Shown: positions 31,460 to 40,940, counted from the stretch's first letter. The stretch is DNA of 64,000 nt from Streptomyces sp. NBC_01016 (GCF_026341035.1 NZ_JAPEOQ010000002.1:3100001-3164000); one strand, 5' to 3'. Notes: a model not told the origin generated them from the sequence alone. Program-made: numbers and translations.

Positions 31460-33505
31460 GTGCCCGAAGTCATGCGTTGCGAGCCGCTGTTCCGGCCGAA
31501 GTCCATTGCCGTGGTGGGTGTATCGGCGTCCCAGGAGCTGTCATGGGGGCGCATCACCGTGAAGCGACTGCTGTCCGGTGGATACGAGGGTGATGTCTAC
31601 GCCGTTACCAGGGGAGAGCTGACGCTGCCGGGCGTCCGGACCGTGGGAGCGCTCGCCGAGATCGGGCACGGCCCGGACCTGGTCGTGCTCGCGACTCCGG
31701 CGGCGACCGTGCCCGGGCTCCTGCGCGAAGCCCGCGAGGCAGGTGCGGGCGCCGCGATCGTCTACGCCTCCGGTTTCGCCGAGGAGGGCGACGAGCAGCT
31801 CCAGGACGAACTGCGTGCCGCGGCGGGTGACATGCCGGTGCTCGGCCCCAACTGCCTTGGTCTGGTGAGCCGTCCGGCCGGAGTGCAGGTGTCGACGACG
31901 GTGTTCCTGGACCGCGAGCGCAGCGAACCGGGCCCGGTCGCGATCGTCACCCAGAGCGGCGCGGTCGGCTTCGTCCTCGCCGACCTCCTGGAGCGGGCGG
32001 GCCTCGGGTACTCCTACTACGCCAGCGTCGGCAACGAGGCGTGCCTGTCCGTCGGTGAACTCGGCGGTCACCTGCTCGCGCAGCCCGACGTCGAGGTACT
32101 GGTCCTGTACCTGGAGGGGGTCCGCGACGCGGCTGGGCTGCGGGAACTGGGGCGCCTCGCCCGGCAGTCGGGGAAGACCGTCGTCGCGCTGACCGTGGGC
32201 CGCAGCGCCGCGGGCCGCCGAGCCGCCCTCTCGCACACCGCCGCCGTCGCCGGCGACCACCTGCTGCTCGCGTCACTTTGCCGGCAGGAGGGCATCCGGC
32301 TCGTGACCGACGACGACCAGCTCGTGGACGCGGTGCTGTGCGCCCGCCGGGGCATCCGACTCCCGCCCGCGCCACGGCTCGCGGTCCTCACCATGTCCGG
32401 TGGCGCGGGCGGCGTACTCGCCGACAACCTGACAGCGATGGGCGTCCGCATCCCCCCACTGTCGGCCGAGACCCGAAGCCGGCTGGCCGCGATCGGCGGC
32501 GTGGAGGCCACCGACGCTAACCCGGTCGACCTCGGCGGCAACCTGTTCCGCTGGATGGACCGCGTCGAGGACCTCCTGGGCGTACTCGACGAGGACCCCG
32601 AACTCGACGGCGTCGTCCTGTACTTGACGTTCGGCGACCTGTTCCCGGAGGCCTACCACCGTCTCGCGCGAGCGGCGAAGTCGATGCGCACACCGGCCTG
32701 GTTCGTGTGGGCGTGCGCACCGTCCGGCGAACTCGAACAGCTGGGGATGCCGGAGACGGTGGTTGGCAGCATGGGTGCGTTCCTGCGGCGGCTGCGTGTA
32801 CTGGTCCCGGAGGCCGCGCCCGCCAAGGCCTTGCGGCAGGAGCGGCCCGCCGCGACGCGGTGGGCGTGGTCCGAGCTCCGATCCGCGCCGCTGACCGAGG
32901 CCGCGGGCATCGCGCATGTCCCGACCGTGTCCGCCGCGAGCGCGGACGGGCTCGTCGCCGAGGTCCGACGCTCCGGATGGCAGGGCCCCTATGTCCTCAA
33001 GGGCGACGCCGCCGACGTACCGCACCGCGCGCGGCACGGCCTCGTACGGGTCGGAGTCGAGGAGGGACAACTGGCGGAGAAGGCAGCCGAGTTGGCCCAC
33101 CTACTGGAGACGGCGTCCACCGACCCGGGCCGTCGCCTGGTGTCTCAGCCGCTCCTGGAACACACCGCCGAGCTGGCACTCGGCGCGACCCACGACTCCG
33201 TCTACGGCACCGCCCTGCTGCTCGGTGCCGGCGGCGACCGGGCCGAGGACCCCGCAGCACCACGGCGCGGCCTGCTGCTGCCGGCCACCGACGACCAGAT
33301 CCGCGAACTCGCGGACTGGGCCGCCTTCGTACTCGACGCACCCGCGGAGGCGACCGTGCGGGCCGTCACCTCCCTGACCCGGCTGCTGGACGAGCACCCC
33401 GGCATCGAAGAGGTCGACATCAACCCGCTGTGCGTCGTCGGCGACCGGCTGATCGCCGTCGACGCGCTGATCACACACCACGAGGAAGAAGGAGCCCGCA
33501 AGTGA
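31460..33505 (+). CDS. ADP-forming acyl-CoA synthetase-like protein, second copy
   Basis: About 681 residues with the same domain order as the ligase at 1716-3926: CoA-binding (SIAVVGVSASQEL), TQSGAVG, the phospho-His motif LSHTAAVAGDH, and a C-terminal ATP-grasp region. The ATP-grasp part is divergent: the usual K-x6-GHKSD-GGV reads LKGDAADVPHRARHGLVRVG, and a later GLGG loop is interrupted by an insert. GTG 31460 is chosen for GGGAG 10 bases upstream; TTG 31457 is possible. It overlaps the MBL gene by 4 bases. It would activate the acid produced or imported by its operon, if ATP binding is retained. Confidence 0.85.
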   Translation: MPEVMRCEPLFRPKSIAVVGVSASQELSWGRITVKRLLSGGYEGDVYAVTRGELTLPGVRTVGALAEIGHGPDLVVLATPAATVPGLLREAREAGAGAAIVYASGFAEEGDEQLQDELRAAAGDMPVLGPNCLGLVSRPAGVQVSTTVFLDRERSEPGPVAIVTQSGAVGFVLADLLERAGLGYSYYASVGNEACLSVGELGGHLLAQPDVEVLVLYLEGVRDAAGLRELGRLARQSGKTVVALTVGRSAAGRRAALSHTAAVAGDHLLLASLCRQEGIRLVTDDDQLVDAVLCARRGIRLPPAPRLAVLTMSGGAGGVLADNLTAMGVRIPPLSAETRSRLAAIGGVEATDANPVDLGGNLFRWMDRVEDLLGVLDEDPELDGVVLYLTFGDLFPEAYHRLARAAKSMRTPAWFVWACAPSGELEQLGMPETVVGSMGAFLRRLRVLVPEAAPAKALRQERPAATRWAWSELRSAPLTEAAGIAHVPTVSAASADGLVAEVRRSGWQGPYVLKGDAADVPHRARHGLVRVGVEEGQLAEKAAELAHLLETASTDPGRRLVSQPLLEHTAELALGATHDSVYGTALLLGAGGDRAEDPAAPRRGLLLPATDDQIRELADWAAFVLDAPAEATVRAVTSLTRLLDEHPGIEEVDINPLCVVGDRLIAVDALITHHEEEGARK

Positions 33506-34824
33506 CCGACGACCTGCTCGAATACGCCGACCGTGTATGGCGCGGCGAGGCAAGCACGAAGGTCTACCACTCCGGCGAACTGCGCCGCGAAGGACTGCGC
33601 GAGGTCGCGGACGGGGTGTGGATGTGGCCGGCCTTCGGCAACGTCTACCTGTTCCCCACCTCCGACGGCCTGTTCTGCTACGACACCGGGGAGAAGCGCA
33701 CGGCCGGCGATCTGCACGCCGCGGTCCGGGCCCGTACGGACGCGCCGCTGCACACCGCCGTGTACTCCCACGGCCACATCGACCACGTCTTCGGCGTGGC
33801 CCCCTTCGACGCCGAGGCCGCCGAGCGCGGCGCGCCCCGCCCCCTGGTCCTCGCGCACGAGAACACCCCGCCGCGCTTCCGCCGCTACGCCGCGACCGCC
33901 GGCTACAACGGCGTGATCAACCAACGCCAGTTCCAGCGCCCCGACTTCCGCTGGCCGACCGACTACCGCCACCCCGACGTCACCTACTCCGACCGCAGCA
34001 ATCTCCGCGTAGGAGACCTCGACGTACGGCTGCGGCACGCGCGCGGCGAGACCGACGACGCCACCATCGCGTGGCTGCCCGAGCGCGGGATTTTGTGCTG
34101 CGGCGACTTCTTCATCTGGTCGTCGCCGAACCCCGGCAACCCGCAGAAGGTCCAGCGGTACGCCCTGGAGTGGGCGCAGGCCCTGCGATGGATGGCCGGT
34201 CTGGGCGCCGAGATCCTGCTGCCCGGCCATGGTGTGCCGATCGTCGGCGCCGAGCGCATCCGCACCGCGCTCAGCGACACCGCCGAGTTCCTGCAGGCCC
34301 TGCACGACCAGACACTGGCGGCCATGAACGCCGGGGCCACCCTGGACGAGGTCGTCCACGACGTCACCGCGCCCGCCGAGCTGCTGCGCAAGCCGTACCT
34401 CAAGCCGTCCTACGACGAGCCCGAGTTCGTCGTCCGCAACCTCTGGCGGCTGTACGGAGGTTGGTACGACGGCGACCCCTCCCACCTCAAGCCCGCCCGC
34501 CGCAGCGAGCTGTCCCGCGAGATCGCCCAGCTGACAGGCGGCGCGGACCGGCTCGCCGAACGCGCCCGCGAACTCCTCGCCCGCGGCGAGCACCGGCTGG
34601 CCGGCCACTTCGCCCAGCTGGCCGCCGACGCCGCGCCGGACGACAAGGACGCACACGCGGCCCGCGCGGAGGTCTTCGCCGCCCTGGAGAAGGCGGCCAC
34701 GTCGACGATGGCCAAGGGCGTCTACGCCTGGGCCGCCGCCGAGTCCCGCGCCGTCCTCGCGGGCGACGACCTCGACAGCCAGCTGCGCGCGCGGACCGCG
34801 GGCCGTACCCGGTGGGCCATTTGA
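33502..34824 (+). CDS. Metallo-beta-lactamase-fold hydrolase with alkylsulfatase dimerisation domain
   Basis: A 440-residue protein. The MBL domain carries SHGHIDH (metal ligands His90, His92, Asp94, His95), CCGDFF and LLPGHG. The second half matches the alkylsulfatase dimerisation domain (LHDQTLAAMNAG, LWRLYGGWYDGDPSHL). Alkylsulfatases of the SdsA1 type are around 630-660 residues; here the SCP2-like C-terminal domain is missing. It begins at GTG 33502 inside the CoA ligase stop (GTGA). It may hydrolyse a sulfate or carboxylic ester to an acid that the ligase activates. Confidence 0.87.
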   Translation: MTDDLLEYADRVWRGEASTKVYHSGELRREGLREVADGVWMWPAFGNVYLFPTSDGLFCYDTGEKRTAGDLHAAVRARTDAPLHTAVYSHGHIDHVFGVAPFDAEAAERGAPRPLVLAHENTPPRFRRYAATAGYNGVINQRQFQRPDFRWPTDYRHPDVTYSDRSNLRVGDLDVRLRHARGETDDATIAWLPERGILCCGDFFIWSSPNPGNPQKVQRYALEWAQALRWMAGLGAEILLPGHGVPIVGAERIRTALSDTAEFLQALHDQTLAAMNAGATLDEVVHDVTAPAELLRKPYLKPSYDEPEFVVRNLWRLYGGWYDGDPSHLKPARRSELSREIAQLTGGADRLAERARELLARGEHRLAGHFAQLAADAAPDDKDAHAARAEVFAALEKAATSTMAKGVYAWAAAESRAVLAGDDLDSQLRARTAGRTRWAI

Positions 34825-34839
34825 CGAAGGAGAGTTGAC

Positions 34840-36222
34840 GTGGACGTCCCCTCCGTACGACCCGCTTCGGAACGAACCGACTCCGCACAACCTGCTTCCG
34901 GACGAACCGACACACCACCCGCAGGACCACCGCGAGCGCATGAGGCGCGGGCCGGCAGTCCCCGGCGCGCCTGGCTGGTGACCTTCCTGCTGCTGGCCTT
35001 CATGCTGATCAACTTCCTCGACAAGGCCGTCCTCGGCCTGGCGGCGAAGCCGATCATGCATGACCTGGGGCTCAGCCCCAGCGAGTACGGGCTGCTCTCG
35101 AGCGGCTTCTACTTCCTCTTCAGCCTCTCGGCGATCCTCGTCGGGTTCGCCTCCGACCGCGTGCCCACGAAGTGGCTGCTCATGGCGATGGCAGTGGTGT
35201 GGGCACTGACCATGCTGCCGGTCCTCGCACCCGTCGGATTCGGCGTGCTGCTCGCCAGCCGTGTGGTCCTGGGCGCGGCCGAGGGTCCTGCCAACCCGGT
35301 CGCCATGCACGCCGTGCACAAGTGGTTCCCCAACGAGAAGCGGAGCCTGCCCACCGCGCTGCTCAACGTCGGCCCCGGAATCGGAGTGGCACTTGCGTCC
35401 CCGCTGCTCGTCGCGGTGATCGCCGCGTTCGGCTGGCGGTGGGCGTTCGTGTCACTGTTCGCGGTCGGTGTGGCATGGGCGCTGCTGTGGGCGGTCTTTG
35501 GTAAGGAGGGAGGCGTCTCCGACACCGGGGCGCAGCACGGGAGCGGGGCACCGGCCGCCGTGGCCGAGGAACCTCGCATCCCGTACCGCCGCATCCTGCT
35601 CAGCGGCACGTGGCTGGGCGGTTTCGTGGGGGCCTTCGCCGCCTACTGGGCGTTGGCGCTGCTGATCGCATGGGTGCCGCCGTACCTGGAGACCGTCCTC
35701 GGCTACAGCGCGTCCACCACCGGCACGCTGGTGGTGCTGCCCTGGATCGCGACGGCGGTGTTCAACCTCGGGCAGGGCGTGCTGACGCAGTGGCTGATGC
35801 GGCGTGGCGTCTCCAGCCGGATGGCCCGCGGCGTGCTCGGCGGGACCGGCATCCTCGTCGCCGGCATCGCGATGGTGCTGTTCCCGCTCGCGCCCGAAGG
35901 CGGGCTCCAACTCGCCCTGCTCACCGTCGCGTTCAGCCTGGGCGGGATCCTCTTCGCCATCGGCGTCACCGTCACCAGCGAGATCACCCCCGCTCGCCAG
36001 CGCGGCTCCGTCCTGTCGATCACCGTCGGAATCGTCACGACGGCCGGCCTGCTCGCGCCGTACGTGACCGGACTCGTCATCGAGGCCGCACCGGACCCGG
36101 CCGCCGGGTACGACCTGGCGTTCACCGGGGCCGGAGTGCTCATGCTGATCGGCGGTCTGCTCGCCGTGATCTTCGTACACCCCGAGCGCGACGCCCGCCG
36201 CCTCGGCCGCACTCACCCGTGA
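34840..36222 (+). CDS. MFS transporter, anion:cation symporter-like
   Basis: A 460-residue, 12-helix transporter. LLAFMLINFLDKAVLGLAAKPIM and the loop GFASDRVPTKW resemble the ACS branch that imports organic anions (hexuronates, phthalate, glucarate-like). GTG 34840 follows GAAGGAGAG, 15 bases after the MBL gene. The first 40 residues are polar and contain an imperfect 30-base duplication (34858-34917; V/A-R/Q-PAS-E/G-RTD). In this operon it most likely imports the ester or anionic substrate of the MBL hydrolase. Confidence 0.88.
   Translation: MDVPSVRPASERTDSAQPASGRTDTPPAGPPRAHEARAGSPRRAWLVTFLLLAFMLINFLDKAVLGLAAKPIMHDLGLSPSEYGLLSSGFYFLFSLSAILVGFASDRVPTKWLLMAMAVVWALTMLPVLAPVGFGVLLASRVVLGAAEGPANPVAMHAVHKWFPNEKRSLPTALLNVGPGIGVALASPLLVAVIAAFGWRWAFVSLFAVGVAWALLWAVFGKEGGVSDTGAQHGSGAPAAVAEEPRIPYRRILLSGTWLGGFVGAFAAYWALALLIAWVPPYLETVLGYSASTTGTLVVLPWIATAVFNLGQGVLTQWLMRRGVSSRMARGVLGGTGILVAGIAMVLFPLAPEGGLQLALLTVAFSLGGILFAIGVTVTSEITPARQRGSVLSITVGIVTTAGLLAPYVTGLVIEAAPDPAAGYDLAFTGAGVLMLIGGLLAVIFVHPERDARRLGRTHP
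34858..34917. repeat. Imperfect 30-base duplication in the MFS N-terminus
   Basis: Two units (34858-34887, 34888-34917), each containing GAACGAACCGA or GGACGAACCGA, encode PAS(E/G)RTD twice in the polar cytoplasmic tail. Confidence 0.6.
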
Positions 36223-36288
36223 TGCCGCAACTCGTGATGTCCCAGCCCGAGAAGTCCTAACTCCCGCCCGCACAAAGGAGTGTTGACC

Positions 36289-37494
36289 GTGCTCACCACG
36301 AAGCCCGACGACAATCCCCTGCTCGGCTCCCGAGAGGTCCACGTCGTCGCACCCGGCGTCTACACCATCGGCCTGCAGGGCAACAGCCTTGCCGTGGAGA
36401 CCGATCAGGGACTGCTGGTCATCGACTCGGGACCCGCCCCGGCCGTCGTCCCCGAGGCCCTTGACCGGCTGCGCGAGCACACGGACAAACCTGTGCGCTG
36501 GATCGTCTACAGCCACGGCCACCTCGGCTACAACTACGGAGTACGAGGCTTCCTCGATGCCGCCGCCGAGCGCGGGGAGCCGCGCCCGACGGTCATCGCC
36601 CACGAGAACGTCGTGCGCCGCTACCGCCGCTACCTCGAGACCGCCGGACTTCAGAACCACATCAACACCCGCCAGTTCCGCAAGCCGGTCGAGGCCTTCC
36701 CGGCCGTGCCGCCACTGACCTTCCCCGACGAGACGTACGGCGAGTCCCTCACGCTGGGCAGCACCGGCCGCACCGTCCGGCTGCTGTGGGCCCCGTCGGA
36801 GACCGACGACGTGACCGCCGTGTGGCTGCCGCGGGAACGGATCCTGTACGGCAGCGCCGCCGTCATCAACGGCATCCCGAACATCGGCACACCGATGCGG
36901 ACCATGCGGGACGCCGTCCGCTGGGCCGACACCCTCGACCGGCTCGCCGCGCTCGAACCGGCCACCGTGATACCGGAGTTCGGCCCGGTCATCCGCGAGG
37001 GCAGCGCCGAACAACTCACCGCGACCGCTGCTGCCCTGCGCTGGCTGCGTCGCGCGGTCGTCGACCGCCTCAACGAGGGCAGGTGCGCGGACGACATCGT
37101 GCACGAACTCGACTACCCCGCCGAGCTGTTCGACGTCCCCTGGATGCGGGAGGCGTACGGCCACCGCGAGTACATCGTCCGGGACATCGTGCGCTCCGAG
37201 ACCGGCTGGTGGGACGGGAACCCGACGACCCTGCACCCCTCGCGACCCGCCGTCGCCGCCGCTGCCCGCGCGGAGGCGATCACGGACAAGCAGGCGGTGC
37301 TCGACCACGTGGCCCGGCTGCGGGACGCGGGCCAGGTGCAGGAGGCCCTGCACGTCGTCGACCTCCTGGCCCTGGCCCCTGGGGACGCCCCCGAACTCGC
37401 GGCCGCGCGCGATCTCAAGAGCGAACTGTGCGCCCTACGGGCGAAGGAGGCCACCAGCTACGTGTCCCGCAGCTTCTACCGTGTGACGGACTGA
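36289..37494 (+). CDS. Metallo-beta-lactamase-fold paralogue with lost metal site
   Basis: A 401-residue protein clearly related to the MBL gene at 33502 (same fold order, HDQ-like helix region, DNIVRSETGWWDGNP). The metal motif reads SHGHLGY (76-81): Asp and the third His are replaced by Gly and Tyr. The usual GD becomes GSAAV and the usual PGHG becomes PEFG. So four of the expected ligands are gone while the fold-bearing parts are intact. GTG 36289 is chosen because AAAGGAG lies 8 bases upstream. It may be a structural partner of the first MBL protein or a decaying copy. Confidence 0.85.
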   Translation: MLTTKPDDNPLLGSREVHVVAPGVYTIGLQGNSLAVETDQGLLVIDSGPAPAVVPEALDRLREHTDKPVRWIVYSHGHLGYNYGVRGFLDAAAERGEPRPTVIAHENVVRRYRRYLETAGLQNHINTRQFRKPVEAFPAVPPLTFPDETYGESLTLGSTGRTVRLLWAPSETDDVTAVWLPRERILYGSAAVINGIPNIGTPMRTMRDAVRWADTLDRLAALEPATVIPEFGPVIREGSAEQLTATAAALRWLRRAVVDRLNEGRCADDIVHELDYPAELFDVPWMREAYGHREYIVRDIVRSETGWWDGNPTTLHPSRPAVAAAARAEAITDKQAVLDHVARLRDAGQVQEALHVVDLLALAPGDAPELAAARDLKSELCALRAKEATSYVSRSFYRVTD

Positions 37495-37551
37495 ACGGCT
37501 GTCGCATGACGGGCTGAACCGCCGCCGCGCGACGGGCTGAACCGCCCGCTC
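37483..37551. repeat. Three 23-base repeats copying the MBL2 stop codon
   Basis: Units at 37483-37505, 37506-37528 and 37529-37551, consensus RYGACGGRCTGAACSGCYGYCGC. The first contains the stop TGA (37492-37494) and the last codons; the other two repeat both beyond the gene. Confidence 0.85.
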
Positions 37552-37564
37552 GGCGAGCTGCAAC

Positions 37565-38479
37565 TCAGCCGAGCGTCAGCCTCACCTGCACCGGCAGATG
37601 GTCACTGGGGAACTGGCCGTTCTTCTCATACGTGTTGATGGACGCGGAGTGCACGGTTACGCCCGGTGTGGCGAGGATCCAGTCGATGCGGTCGCCGTCA
37701 GGGACGAGCGGCTTGTAACCGTGGAACGTGGCGTAGAGCTTGCTGCGTTGGGCGGCCGCGTCCCAGGTGTCCTTGAGGCCCGTGGCGAGGAGCTGGTCGT
37801 AGACCGGGTTGCCGTGCGCGGCCACGTTGAAGTCGCCGGTCATCAGCAGCGGCAGGGACTTGTCGAGCGCCGCGATCCGCGAGGCGATCAGCTCCGCCGA
37901 CTTCACGCGGGACACCTGGACCTGGTGGTCGAAGTGGGTGTTCAGCACGTAGAACTCCTTGCCGCCCTCGGTGAGGTCGGCGAAGCGCACCCATGTGGCC
38001 ATCCGGATCACCGAGTTGCCCCAGCTCTTCGAGCCGATCAGCTCCGGGGTGTCGGAGAGCCAGAAGTGGTCGAACTCGACCGGGCGCAGGCGTCGCGTGT
38101 CGTAGAAGACGGTGCCGAACTCGTCCCGGCTGCCGCCCGCTCTGCCCGTGCCGATCCAGGCATAGTGCTCACCCAAATCGGCGTGAATATCCTGGAGTTG
38201 GTGGTACAGGCCCTCCTGGGTGCCGATGACGTGCGGCCGCTCCTTGCGGAGCAGTTCGCGCATCACCGGGCGGCGGTCGGCCCAGGAGTGGGGCGAGGTG
38301 TCGGAGGCGTAGCGGAGGTTGAACGTCATGACGTGCAGACGCCCTCCGCGGCCCGACGTCGCGGCGCCCGCGGGCGCCGCGACGGTGGTGGTCACCGCCG
38401 CGGCGGCGGGAAGCGCCGAGGCCACGGCGAGTACGGCACGCAGTCCGTGGCGGCGCGTGAGGCGGGGGTGCTCGGTCAT
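37565..38479 (-). CDS. Secreted endonuclease/exonuclease/phosphatase family protein
   Basis: A 304-residue EEP-fold hydrolase with an export signal (TRRHGLRAVLAVASALPAAAA, possibly twin-arginine) of about 40 residues. Fold motifs: MTFNLRYASD (about 51-60), GTQEGLYHQL (catalytic Glu), LNTHFDHQ, LMTGDFNVA and the terminal SDHLPVQ with its catalytic Asp-His. The closest groups act on sugar-phosphate or nucleic-acid phosphodiesters outside the cell. It is a single gene, convergent with the MBL operon. Substrate is not assignable. Confidence 0.88.
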   Translation of the reverse strand: MTEHPRLTRRHGLRAVLAVASALPAAAAVTTTVAAPAGAATSGRGGRLHVMTFNLRYASDTSPHSWADRRPVMRELLRKERPHVIGTQEGLYHQLQDIHADLGEHYAWIGTGRAGGSRDEFGTVFYDTRRLRPVEFDHFWLSDTPELIGSKSWGNSVIRMATWVRFADLTEGGKEFYVLNTHFDHQVQVSRVKSAELIASRIAALDKSLPLLMTGDFNVAAHGNPVYDQLLATGLKDTWDAAAQRSKLYATFHGYKPLVPDGDRIDWILATPGVTVHSASINTYEKNGQFPSDHLPVQVRLTLG

Positions 38480-38634
38480 GGGTCCTCCTGGTGCGTCGAG
38501 GTCTGGGCAGGGGACCCACGGTGGCGGGCTCGGGTGAGGCGGAGGTGAACGCTCGGCGGCGGTGGATGTGACGTCTGTGGGCCCTTGACTCCTAAGTGCC
38601 CAGGGGCTGTTGGCGTGAAGCGGGGGACGGGGAA

Positions 38635-39534
38635 CTATGCGCGGGGCGGGGCGGCCTCGTGGGAGCGGGTGGCCGCGAGGCTGGAGAGGAGCTTGAGGCG
38701 CTCTTCGGAGGTGGTGCCGGGTTCGGCCGAGTAGAGCGTCAGGTCGTGCACCGCGCGGCTCGCCATCGGCAGATCCAGGGAGAGGTAGGAGAGTTCCAGG
38801 TCACCGACGTCGGGGTGGCGCAGCCGTTTGATGCCTTCGTGGCGGATGCGGACGTCGTGGGCGGCCCACTGGGAGCGGAACTCGGGGCTCAGCGTGGACA
38901 GTTCACCGATGAGTTCGCGCAGCGCCCGGTCGTGGGGCTCGCGGCCGGCCTCGGCGCGCAGCAGGGCGGTGGTCGCGACGGTGGCGGCGTCCCAGTCGAC
39001 GAAGAAGTCCTGCGATCCGGGGTCGAGGAAGATGTAGCGGGCGATGTTGGGGCGGCCCTGCTTGTCGGTGGTGGGGCTGGCGAACATCGGTGTGTGCAGG
39101 GCGTGGGCCAGCGCGTTGTGGGCGATGACGTCCTGGCGGCCGTTGCGTACGAAGGCCGAGGACATGGTCATCGAGTCGAGCATCCACTGGACGCGCGGCG
39201 GCACGGCGACATCTCGGCGGCGGGACGGCGCCCGGCGGGCGGGCCTGGCGGCGCGGGCCAGGTCGAACAGATAGGTGCGCTCGTCCTCGTCCAGTTGCAG
39301 GGCCTGCGCGACCGCGGCGAGCACGTCCTCGGACACGCCGCCGATGTGGCCCTTCTCCAGCCGCGTGTACCACTCGGTGCTGACACCCGCCAGCACGGCG
39401 ACCTCCTCGCGCCGCAGCCCGGGCACGCGCCGCCGGGCGCTGGTGGGCAGCCCGGCCTGCTCCGGGGTGATCCTGGCGCGTCGACTGGCGAGAAAGTCCC
39501 TGATCTCGCCGCGGTGGTCGCTTCGCTCGTCCAT
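38635..39534 (-). CDS. XRE-family regulator with MmyB-like ligand domain
   Basis: A 299-residue regulator: helix-turn-helix from about 35 (RREEVAVLAGVSTEWYTRLEKGHIGGVSEDVLAAVAQAL) and an MmyB-like PAS-type domain from about 105 (PPRVQWMLDSM, DVIAHNALAHAL). ATG 39534 is preferred as nearest the family start; ATG 39552 is in frame. It is divergent from the MFS-ADH-SDR genes, a common arrangement in which this regulator type controls adjacent short-chain dehydrogenase and efflux genes. Confidence 0.88.
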   Translation of the reverse strand: MDERSDHRGEIRDFLASRRARITPEQAGLPTSARRRVPGLRREEVAVLAGVSTEWYTRLEKGHIGGVSEDVLAAVAQALQLDEDERTYLFDLARAARPARRAPSRRRDVAVPPRVQWMLDSMTMSSAFVRNGRQDVIAHNALAHALHTPMFASPTTDKQGRPNIARYIFLDPGSQDFFVDWDAATVATTALLRAEAGREPHDRALRELIGELSTLSPEFRSQWAAHDVRIRHEGIKRLRHPDVGDLELSYLSLDLPMASRAVHDLTLYSAEPGTTSEERLKLLSSLAATRSHEAAPPRA

Positions 39535-39695
39535 GCGTTCCACGGTAGCCATGGGCGGCCGCCGAGGGAGGTCGAGCTTGTACCCCCTATAAACGCGACC
39601 TTCCCCACCTGCGGAAACACCGGTTTCGTGGAACCAGCACGGCACAGAGGCGCCGCGAACAGGCGCTGCACGGAGTCACCCCACGGAGTTGATGC

Positions 39696-40940
39696 ATGAG
39701 TACGCGAGGAGGAACCCTCCACGCCCCCACGGACGGCCGGACAGCCCAGACCCGGTCGGCGCCGTCGGCCCGCCTCCCGCTCGTCGTGTACGTGCTGGCG
39801 ATGGGCACGTTCCTGATGGGCACCACCGAATTCGTGGTCGCCGGGCTGCTGCCCGAGATCGCGGGAGACCTGCAGGTCGGCGTGGCGCGGACGGGACTCC
39901 TGATCACCGTCTTCGCCGTCGGGATGATCGTGGGCGCGCCGCTGATGGCGATGCTCACGCTGCGGCTGCCCAAGCGGTTGACCTTGATGCTGGCCCTGGG
40001 GGTCTTCGCCGTGGGCCACGTCGTCGTCGCCCTCGGCTCCAGCTTCCCGCTGCTGCTCGCGGCCCGGTTCCTGACCGCGATCGCCACGGGCGCGTTCTGG
40101 GCCGTGGCCAACGTGGCCGCCGCGAACGCCGCGGGACCGGCCGCGAGCGCCCGCGCCCTGGGCCTCGTCGGGGCCGGGGCGATGCTCGCCAACGTCGTCG
40201 GAGTGCCGCTGGGCGCGTTCGCCGGACAGGCCATGGGCTGGCGCGGCCCGTTCTGGGCCCTCGCGGCGCTCGCCGCCGCGGCCGTCGTCCTGATCGCCCG
40301 CACCGTCCCGCACGACGGCCCGGACCGGCACGGCGGATCGGTCCGCTCCGAGCTGTCGGCGCTGCGCTCCGGACGGCTCTGGCTGGTACTGGCGGCCTGC
40401 GCCACCACGACCGGCGGTGTCCTGGCCGCGTACTCGTACATCGCGCCGCTGCTGACCGGCCGGTCCGGCCTCGCCTCCGGGTACGTGCCGCTGGTCCTGG
40501 TCGGCTTCGGCCTCGGCGCCCTCGCCGGGTCGCTCGTCGGCGGACGCCTGGGCGACCGCCGCCCCCACGTGGTGACCATCGTCGCCCCGGCCGGGGCGAC
40601 ACTCCTGCTGCTGGCGATCTGCCTGCTGGCCGGCTCGGCCCCGGCGACGGTCGTGCTGGTCGCCCTGCTGGGCTTCTTCGGCCTCGGCGCCAACCCGGTC
40701 CTGATCGCCCTCGCGGTCCGCTACGCCGACCGGGCCCCGGCGCTGGCCTCCGGCCTGACCGTCGCGGCCTTCAACCTCGGCACGGCCGTCGGATCCTGGG
40801 CGGCCGGGCTCTCGCTGACCGGCCCGCTCGGCACGACCGGCCCCGCCGTCGTCGGCACGGCCGTCGCCGCGCTGACCCTGATCCCCGCGATCATCATGGG
40901 TCTCAGGAGCCATCGCCGCCCAGCGCAGACGCGTGCCTAG
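39696..40940 (+). CDS. MFS transporter, DHA1 (arabinose efflux-like) type
   Basis: A 414-residue, 12-helix exporter. MGTFLMGTTEFVVAGLLPEIAGDL after the polar N-terminus is the hallmark of the AraJ/YdhP-like DHA1 group; the middle loop between helices 6 and 7 is short. Homologues export sugars, drugs or purine-like compounds. It is divergent from the XRE regulator and precedes a zinc alcohol dehydrogenase (85 bases) and an SDR, so the group may be a detoxification unit: reduce an aldehyde or quinone and pump out the product. Confidence 0.88.
   Translation: MSTRGGTLHAPTDGRTAQTRSAPSARLPLVVYVLAMGTFLMGTTEFVVAGLLPEIAGDLQVGVARTGLLITVFAVGMIVGAPLMAMLTLRLPKRLTLMLALGVFAVGHVVVALGSSFPLLLAARFLTAIATGAFWAVANVAAANAAGPAASARALGLVGAGAMLANVVGVPLGAFAGQAMGWRGPFWALAALAAAAVVLIARTVPHDGPDRHGGSVRSELSALRSGRLWLVLAACATTTGGVLAAYSYIAPLLTGRSGLASGYVPLVLVGFGLGALAGSLVGGRLGDRRPHVVTIVAPAGATLLLLAICLLAGSAPATVVLVALLGFFGLGANPVLIALAVRYADRAPALASGLTVAAFNLGTAVGSWAAGLSLTGPLGTTGPAVVGTAVAALTLIPAIIMGLRSHRRPAQTRA

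Noticed and set aside
32707..34824. Long plus-strand frame overlapping the CoA ligase and MBL genes in another frame
   Set aside because: Only its final 440 residues, in the MBL frame, are protein-like; the earlier part is an Arg/Pro/Gly-rich shadow of the CoA ligase gene.
38203..40913. Long minus-strand frames across the MFS gene at 39696
   Set aside because: Composition is shadow-like (Arg, Gly, Pro, His) and the plus-strand MFS has clear membrane helices and family motifs.
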